Source: Phenylobacterium sp.
GTDB lineage: Bacteria > Pseudomonadota > Alphaproteobacteria > Caulobacterales > Caulobacteraceae
NCBI GenBank assembly: GCA_025350885.1
Contig: JANXXA010000124.1
Span: 1 to 11,299 of the forward strand
Direction: 5' to 3'
Length of the DNA: 11,299 nucleotides
The position numbers and the translations under genes were made by a program. The notes beneath the pieces were generated by a model, which was given only the letters and a program-made list of their open reading frames with translations, did not search any database and had not been told where the DNA came from. Of the stretch, positions 6,729-11,299 are shown piece after piece; the first letter of the stretch is position 1, and each line of letters opens with the position of its first letter.

Positions 6729-7973
6729 TCATCCTTCGCGGGCGGGGACCGGCACGTAGGTTTCCAGGTCGTCGTCGGGCAGGCGGACCACCTGGCCGGT
6801 CTCGGCGGACTTGTAGAGCGCCATGACGATCTTGGTCACCTCGACGCCGTCCTCGAAGGTTTCGATGGGCGTCCTGCCATGGCGGAAGCAGTCGACCATG
6901 TGCCGGTTCTCAGCCGTATAGCCGTAGGTTCCCGCCTCGTCCTCGACGATCGGCATCTGGCCCTGTTCGGCGTTCTGCTTTTCCACCAGATCCTCACCCG
7001 TCCCGCCGGTGATCGCGCGGGACAGGAAGACCTTCAGGCTGGGGTTCAGCGACGAGAATTCCATGGCGTATTCCGGGCCCAGCAACGCCAGGTCAATCCG
7101 CAGGCCCGGTCCCACATAGGACCAGGACGTGGACGCCTCGACGATCAGCTCCTGGCCGGTTTCGTCCTCGAGCGTGAGGGTGGCCCGCGCGAAGTCCTCG
7201 ACCGGCCGGGCCTGCATCCGGACGCCCGGGAAGTCCTTGGCAAGCGCCTTTGCATAGCGGTCTTGAGTCCATTTCAGATGGGCGACCGAGCCCTGCACCG
7301 ACTTGACCGTCAGGCTGGCGCGGGGCGCATCGGGCGCGGTGAGCAGGAACCGGCCGACCTCGACGGAGTGGCACATCATGTCGCTCATCACCCCGCCGCC
7401 CTGGCGCGATCCCTGCCAGAACCACGGCTCGTGCGGACCGGAATGTTCCTCGGCGGCGCGGGCCAGATAGGGGCGGCCCGACGCAGGCACCGCGCGCCGC
7501 CAGATGATCTCCTTGCCGCGCTCGACGGCGGTGGAGAACACCTGGTTCTCCAGATAGCCGTGGGCCAGACCCGCGTCCTGGGCCAGCCGCAACACCTCGC
7601 GGGCTTCGGCCAGGGTGCGGCCGAGCGGCTTCTCGCAGGCGATGGCGCGGACCTTGGAGCGGCCGGATTTCACCGCCGCATGGATCGCTCGCATGATTTC
7701 CAGCCGCCTGTCATTGGGCGCCAGCAGCCAGATCGCATCGACGTCGTCGGCGACCAGCAGGCTCTCCAGATCAGCATGCGCCCGGCAGGGTCCAAGCTCG
7801 GCGTCGTTGACCGCCGTGACCAGTGCATCGCGGTTCGCCGGCGTCGGGCTGTAGACGCCGGTGATCTGGGCATGGCGGACAGCCTGGAAGCTCTTGGCGT
7901 GGAACTTGGCGATAAAGCCCGAGCCGACGAAGCCGATGCGCAAAGCAGGCGGCGCCTCGTTTGCCTGCGCCAT
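6729..7973 (-). CDS. Gfo/Idh/MocA family NAD(P)-dependent oxidoreductase
   Basis: A 414-residue protein starting at ATG 7973. The nucleotide-binding fold opens with RIGFVGSGFIAKFH (G17, G19 and A22 of the GxGxxA loop) and the strand DAIWLLAPNDRR follows. The signature EKP is at 114-116 (CEKPLGRT), whose lysine is catalytic in the family, and GGGVMSDMMCHSVEVGRF supplies the conserved Asp198/His202 helix. The C-terminal half is the usual beta-sheet substrate domain. There is neither a Tat nor a Sec signal, so it should be cytoplasmic. Members oxidise or reduce sugars and cyclitols, including 3-keto-sugars; in this operon reduction of an imported 3-keto-sugar is a reasonable inference, not a demonstrated activity. 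It heads the operon, with four bases to the GMC start. An in-frame GTG at 7997 would add eight residues (GRGRLKG after the initiator); the ATG matches the family better. Confidence 0.9.
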   Translation of the reverse strand: MAQANEAPPALRIGFVGSGFIAKFHAKSFQAVRHAQITGVYSPTPANRDALVTAVNDAELGPCRAHADLESLLVADDVDAIWLLAPNDRRLEIMRAIHAAVKSGRSKVRAIACEKPLGRTLAEAREVLRLAQDAGLAHGYLENQVFSTAVERGKEIIWRRAVPASGRPYLARAAEEHSGPHEPWFWQGSRQGGGVMSDMMCHSVEVGRFLLTAPDAPRASLTVKSVQGSVAHLKWTQDRYAKALAKDFPGVRMQARPVEDFARATLTLEDETGQELIVEASTSWSYVGPGLRIDLALLGPEYAMEFSSLNPSLKVFLSRAITGGTGEDLVEKQNAEQGQMPIVEDEAGTYGYTAENRHMVDCFRHGRTPIETFEDGVEVTKIVMALYKSAETGQVVRLPDDDLETYVPVPAREG

Positions 7974-8153
7974 GCCCTTCAATCTCCCGCGACCCACTGA
8001 CTTTCCGCGAACTTGGCGCCGGTGGCGTGAGAGGTCAAACCGCGCCAGGAGGCGAGGCAGCCGTCGGTCCGATCCTGACAGGTGCGCCCGGGCGTCATCT
8101 GTGTAATCGATAGGCCAAGCGGGGCGTTGAGACGGGCGCCAGGGGAGGCGAAG
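7974..8153. promoter_or_regulatory. Divergent control region between the dehydrogenase operon and the MFS transporter
   Basis: These 180 bases must hold the promoters for both the minus-strand operon and the plus-strand transporter. Leftward, TTGACC (8038-8033 on the minus strand) is a reasonable -35 about 60 bases before the Gfo/Idh ATG, but no good -10 follows. Rightward, CTGACA (8075-8080) and TGTAAT (8102-8107) resemble -35 and -10 boxes, though the 21-base spacer is too long for a standard sigma-70 promoter. A 10-base palindrome CGCCCGGGCG (8085-8094) lies between them and TGAC/GTCA arms flank it at 8076-8079 and 8094-8097. Shared regulation of the two units is an inference from layout. 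No regulator gene is nearby. Confidence 0.4.
8144..8148 (+). promoter_or_regulatory. Ribosome binding site fixing the MFS transporter start
   Basis: GGAGG inside AGGGGAGGCG, five bases before ATG 8154. It decides against starting in the open frame that extends back to 8082. Confidence 0.7.
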
Positions 8154-9377
8154 ATGACGGTCCGGACGCGGCTTTTTCTGATGATGGTGCTGCAGCTGGC
8201 GGTCTGGGGCGCCTGGGCGCCGAAGCTGTTCCCGTACATGGGCATGCTGGGGTTTTCGCCCTGGCAGCAGTCACTGGTCGGCAGCGCCTGGGGGATCGCC
8301 TCGGTGGCCGGGATCTTCTTCGCCAACCAGTTCGCCGACAGACGGTTCGCCGCCGAGCGGTTCATGGCCGGCAGCCATGCCTTGAGCGGCCTGGCGTTGG
8401 CGGCCTGCGCCTTTCTGACCAGCTTCTGGCCGTTCTTCGGGGCCTATCTGATCTTCAGCCTGCTCTATGTGCCAACGCTCTCGGTCTCCAACGCCATCGC
8501 CTTCGCCAACCTGAAGGACCCGGCCAAGGACTTCGGCGCCGTCCGCATGGGGGGCACGGTCGGCTGGGTGCTGGTGAGCTGGCCATTCGTCTTCCTGCTG
8601 GGCGCCAAGGCCGACGCTTCGCAGGTGCGCTGGATCTTCCTGGTCGCGGCGATCGTCTCGTTTGCGCTGGCCGCCTACAGCCTGACGCTGCCGCACACAC
8701 CGCCCAGGCGCAACGCCCGGGCGGGTGAGCCCCAAGCCGCCGATCCCCTGGCCTGGCGCGAGGCGATCAAGCTTCTGGGCGTGCCGTTCGTGGGCGTGCT
8801 GTTTCTCGTCACCTTCATCGATAGCGTGATCCACAACGGCTATTTCGTGATGGCTGATAACTTCCTGACCCACCGCGTGGGCATCGCCGGCAACCTGTCG
8901 ATGATCGTGCTCAGCCTGGGCCAGCTGGCCGAGATCGTGACCATGCTGATCCTGGGCAGCGTGCTCGTCCGGCTAGGCTGGAAGACCACCATGATCGTGG
9001 GCATCCTTGGCCACGCCGTACGTTTTGCGGTCTTCGCCTTCTTTGCCGACAGCGTGCCGGTGATCGTGGCGGTGCAGCTGCTGCACGGCGTCTGCTACGC
9101 CTTCTTCTTCGCCACGGTCTATATTTTCGTCGACGCGACGTTCCCCAAGGATGTCCGCGCGTCGGCCCAGGGGCTGTTCAACTTGTTGATCCTGGGCATC
9201 GGCAACGTCGGCGCGAGCTTCCTGTTTCCGAGCCTGATCGCCCATTGGACCGACGCCGCCGGCACGGTAGACTACCGCAGTCTGTTCATGGTCCCCACCG
9301 GCATGGCGGCGCTTGCCGTCCTGCTGCTGGCCGCCTTCTTCCGCCCGCCGCAACGCGGTCCGGTGGACGGGGTCTAG
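8154..9377 (+). CDS. MFS transporter, nucleoside:H+ symporter (NupG/XapB-like) family
   Basis: A 407-residue inner-membrane carrier with about twelve hydrophobic segments. The N-terminal half carries the family pattern LQLAVWGAWAP (13-23), GFSPWQQSLVGSAWGIASV, ADRRFAAER (61-69) for the loop between helices 2 and 3, LLYVPTLSVSNAIAFANLKD (103-122), and PAKDFGAVRMGGTVGW (123-138), all typical of PF03825 symporters. A hydrophilic linker near residues 180-200 separates the two halves. Named members import nucleosides with protons, but many homologues in sugar-oxidoreductase clusters have no tested substrate; here a sugar, keto-sugar or glycoside is inferred. The start ATG 8154 follows GGAGG (8144-8148) by five bases; an in-frame frame extension upstream has no family similarity. 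Its TAG stop overlaps the glnD stop on the other strand through CTAG at 9374-9377. Confidence 0.9.
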   Translation: MTVRTRLFLMMVLQLAVWGAWAPKLFPYMGMLGFSPWQQSLVGSAWGIASVAGIFFANQFADRRFAAERFMAGSHALSGLALAACAFLTSFWPFFGAYLIFSLLYVPTLSVSNAIAFANLKDPAKDFGAVRMGGTVGWVLVSWPFVFLLGAKADASQVRWIFLVAAIVSFALAAYSLTLPHTPPRRNARAGEPQAADPLAWREAIKLLGVPFVGVLFLVTFIDSVIHNGYFVMADNFLTHRVGIAGNLSMIVLSLGQLAEIVTMLILGSVLVRLGWKTTMIVGILGHAVRFAVFAFFADSVPVIVAVQLLHGVCYAFFFATVYIFVDATFPKDVRASAQGLFNLLILGIGNVGASFLFPSLIAHWTDAAGTVDYRSLFMVPTGMAALAVLLLAAFFRPPQRGPVDGV

Positions 9378-9384
9378 CGCGCGA
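9374..9384 (+). repeat. 11-bp direct repeat, right copy, overlapping the glnD and MFS stop codons
   Basis: CTAGCGCGCGA, identical to 3221-3231. Here it encodes the last codons and stop of glnD on the minus strand, and its first four bases include the transporter's stop on the plus strand. Confidence 0.5.
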
Positions 9385-11299
9385 TGCTGGCTCTGGCCCG
9401 CTGCAGGGTGCCGCGGCGGCCGTCTTCCTGGTCGGGATCGTGCAGGGCGCCCAGCAGGGCCGATTTCAGCGCGTTGCCCTTGCGCGCATCGGACAGCTTG
9501 CCGCCGTCCGGGCCGATCACATAGAAGGCGTCCACCGCGCGTTCGCCATAGCCGTCGATGTGCGCCGACAGCACCTGCAGCCCGGCGTCGGCGAGGGTTC
9601 GCGCCAGGGCGGCCAGCAGCCCCGGCCGGTCGCGGCCCGAGGCTTCCACCACGGTCGAGGTTTCCGAAGCGTCGTTGTCGAGCATCACCGCCGGCGTGAT
9701 CGAGAAGGCGGCGGCCCGTCCGAGGTCGGCGGCGCGGCGCGGTTCCTGCGGCGTCGGCTCACCCCGGGCGGCGGCCTCCAGCGTGGCGACTAGCCGGGTC
9801 AGCGCACGCGCATTGTCCAAGCCATAGGGCTGGCCGGTCGCGTCCTGCACGTAGAAGACGTCCAGGGCCTGGCCCGTGCGCGAGGTGAACACCCGCGCGC
9901 CGACGACATTGGCTCCGGCCCCTGTGATCGCTCCGGCAAGGTCGACAAATAGACGCTGGCGGTCGGTGGCGGCCACCACCACCTCGGCGGCGTTGCGGTC
10001 GGCCCGCACCCGGCCCTCGGCCGCGGCGCCCTCCTGCCCGTCACCGTCGCCGGCGCGGCGCGACAGGGCGGCATGGGCCAGCACCTCGGCCTCGGTGAAG
10101 GCGGAGAAGTAGGCGTCTTCCATGGCGTCGGCCCAGGCTTCCGAAGCGGGGTCGGCCTTGGCCACGCGCACCCGGGCGTCATAGGCGGCGTTTTCGTGAT
10201 AGCGCTTCAGCGCCGCGGCGGAGTCCGAGCCCCGCCCACCACGGAACACCGCCTCCGTGGCGCCGTAGAGCTCGCGCATTAGCTGCCCCTTCCAGCCGTT
10301 CCAGACCCCGGGCCCCACGGCGCGGATGTCGGCCACGGTGAGCACCAGCAACAGGCGCAGGCGCTCCGGCGTCTCCACCACGGCGGCGAAGTCGGTGACC
10401 GTGCGCGGGTCGGAGATGTCGCGCTTCTGGGCGGTGTCGCTCATCACCAGATGGTGTTCGACCAGCCAGGCCACCAGCTCGATCTTGGCGCGCTGGAGAC
10501 CCAGTCGCTCGCAGGCCGAACGCGCCGCCCGCGCTCCGGCCAGTTCCTGGCCGCCGGCCCCGCCCTTGCCGGTGTCGTGCAGCAGCATGGCCAGGTAGAG
10601 CGCCTCGCGATCAACGATCAGCGGCATGATGGCGGTGGCCAGCGGATGGTCCTCGGCGAACCGCCCGGCGTCAATGTCGGCGATCACGCCCACAGCCCGC
10701 AGGGTGTGCTCGTCCACCGTGTAGGAGTGGTACATGTTGAACTGCATCTGGGCGACGATCCGCCCGAATTCCGGCAGGTAGCGGCCCAGCACATTGGCGT
10801 CGGTCATCAGCGTCAGGGTGCGCTGCGGGTCGCGGCCATGGGCCAGGATCGACAGGAACACCCCTGCCGCGTGACGATCTCTTCGCACGGCAGACGTGAT
10901 CAGGCTGACCGCCCGCGTGGCGGCGGTGAAGGCGTCGGGGTGCAGGTCGAGGTTTCGCTCGTCGGCGATCTTGAACAGCCGCAGCAGGTTCACCGGATCG
11001 GACTCGAAAATCTGCGGGCCGTCGATATTCAGCCTGCCGCCGATCTCGTGGAAGCCCGGTTCGTCGAGTGGCTTGCGTTTGGGTCGCCGCGCCGGCAGCA
11101 GCCGCGAGATGCCGCGCGGCGCGACCTTGACCCGTTCGGCCTCCAGCTTGGCGGCGAACACCCGGGTCAGGGCGCCGACTTCCTTGGCGATCAGGAAATA
11201 GCGCCGCATGAAACGCTCGACGGCGGGCGCGTCGCCACGGTCGCCATAGCCCATCCGCCGCGCCAGCTCCGGCTGCAGGTCGAAGGTCAGCCGCTCTTC
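9374..11299 (-). CDS. glnD: [Protein-PII] uridylyltransferase / uridylyl-removing enzyme, N-terminus cut by window edge
   Basis: GlnD senses glutamine and adds or removes UMP on PII proteins, setting nitrogen assimilation. The frame is open to the window edge, giving 641 residues of a protein usually near 900-940, so the N-terminal nucleotidyltransferase domain is largely outside. The ATG at 11254 is internal: the fifteen codons before it read EERLTFDLQPELARR and continue the family alignment. Visible parts, numbered from the edge, are the RLNIDGPQIFESDP linker (about 89-102), the HD domain with YHSYTVDEHT (190-199), LAMLLHDTGKG (236-246, His241-Asp242) and VEHHLVMS (280-287), then two C-terminal ACT domains. 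ACT1 (about 440-490) includes ARVFTSRTGQALDVFYVQDA; ACT2 (about 546-620) includes ASGRDRPGLLAALARTLADA. The stop is TAG at 9376-9374, overlapping the transporter's stop from the opposite strand. Normally followed by murJ; here the accessory block intervenes. Confidence 0.96.
   Translation of the reverse strand, partial: EERLTFDLQPELARRMGYGDRGDAPAVERFMRRYFLIAKEVGALTRVFAAKLEAERVKVAPRGISRLLPARRPKRKPLDEPGFHEIGGRLNIDGPQIFESDPVNLLRLFKIADERNLDLHPDAFTAATRAVSLITSAVRRDRHAAGVFLSILAHGRDPQRTLTLMTDANVLGRYLPEFGRIVAQMQFNMYHSYTVDEHTLRAVGVIADIDAGRFAEDHPLATAIMPLIVDREALYLAMLLHDTGKGGAGGQELAGARAARSACERLGLQRAKIELVAWLVEHHLVMSDTAQKRDISDPRTVTDFAAVVETPERLRLLLVLTVADIRAVGPGVWNGWKGQLMRELYGATEAVFRGGRGSDSAAALKRYHENAAYDARVRVAKADPASEAWADAMEDAYFSAFTEAEVLAHAALSRRAGDGDGQEGAAAEGRVRADRNAAEVVVAATDRQRLFVDLAGAITGAGANVVGARVFTSRTGQALDVFYVQDATGQPYGLDNARALTRLVATLEAAARGEPTPQEPRRAADLGRAAAFSITPAVMLDNDASETSTVVEASGRDRPGLLAALARTLADAGLQVLSAHIDGYGERAVDAFYVIGPDGGKLSDARKGNALKSALLGALHDPDQEDGRRGTLQRARASIAR

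Noticed and set aside
5201..6826. Plus-strand open frame of 541 codons opposite the GMC gene
   Set aside because: Antisense to a gene with every expected motif; it reads as low-complexity His/Gly/Arg/Val sequence. In DNA of this GC content stop codons are rare on the opposite strand.
6879..8000. Plus-strand open frame of 373 codons opposite the Gfo/Idh gene
   Set aside because: Same reason: mirror frame of a confident gene, no recognisable domain.
8085..8094. Palindrome CGCCCGGGCG in the divergent promoter region as a confirmed operator
   Set aside because: Ten-base GC palindromes are common in DNA of this composition and it matches no regulator site I can name; kept only as a note in the region's annotation.
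3221..9384. Accessory block as a transposon or integrative element
   Set aside because: No transposase, integrase, tRNA target or terminal inverted repeat is visible; the 11-bp words alone do not define a mobile element.
9374..11254. glnD starting at ATG 11254
   Set aside because: The frame continues upstream to the window edge with GlnD-like sequence; the ATG is an internal methionine and the gene is 5'-truncated by the window.

Overview
The window (GC-rich, by eye in the high 60s percent) looks like chromosome of an alphaproteobacterium, most likely Caulobacteraceae (Caulobacter/Phenylobacterium type). The grounds are codon use and the colinear order glnD, murJ, trpS, universal-stress gene, which is a familiar alphaproteobacterial backbone. 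The assignment rests on recognition of protein sequence, not on a database search.

Backbone, all on the minus strand: a 5'-truncated glnD (PII uridylyltransferase/uridylyl-removing enzyme) enters from the right edge and ends at 9374. murJ (lipid II flippase), trpS (tryptophanyl-tRNA synthetase) and a UspA-type gene cut by the left edge occupy 1-3135, with only 35-37 bases between neighbours.

Between glnD and murJ lies an accessory block of about 6.1 kb (3221-9373). Its core is a tight minus-strand operon: a Gfo/Idh/MocA oxidoreductase, a GMC flavoprotein dehydrogenase, a gluconate-2-dehydrogenase-subunit-3-like small subunit with a twin-arginine signal, and a secreted DUF1080 (3-keto-disaccharide hydrolase family) protein. 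Reading away from the same 180-base gap is a NupG-type MFS transporter. A small DUF1428 gene sits alone at the murJ end. The most economical reading is a 3-keto-glycoside catabolic module. A Tat-exported flavin/[3Fe-4S] dehydrogenase oxidises a sugar or glycoside at C3 in the periplasm, DUF1080 cleaves the keto-glycoside, the MFS carrier imports the product, and the cytoplasmic Gfo/Idh enzyme reduces or further oxidises it. No cytochrome c subunit, keto-glucal hydratase, TonB receptor, glycosidase or regulator is in the window, so the pathway needs partners elsewhere.

The edges of the block carry a trace of how it arrived. The 11-mer CTAGCGCGCGA occurs at 3221-3231, just upstream of murJ, and again at 9374-9384, where it is the end of glnD. 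Read in the glnD frame, the sequence upstream of murJ ends in a peptide resembling the GlnD C-terminus, a possible vestige of glnD left beside murJ. Both convergent gene ends are compact: MFS and glnD share a CTAG through their two stop codons, and the DUF1428 and DUF1080 stop codons form the outer ends of a perfect short inverted repeat.

There is no tRNA, rRNA, CRISPR array, insertion sequence or integrase that I can see.
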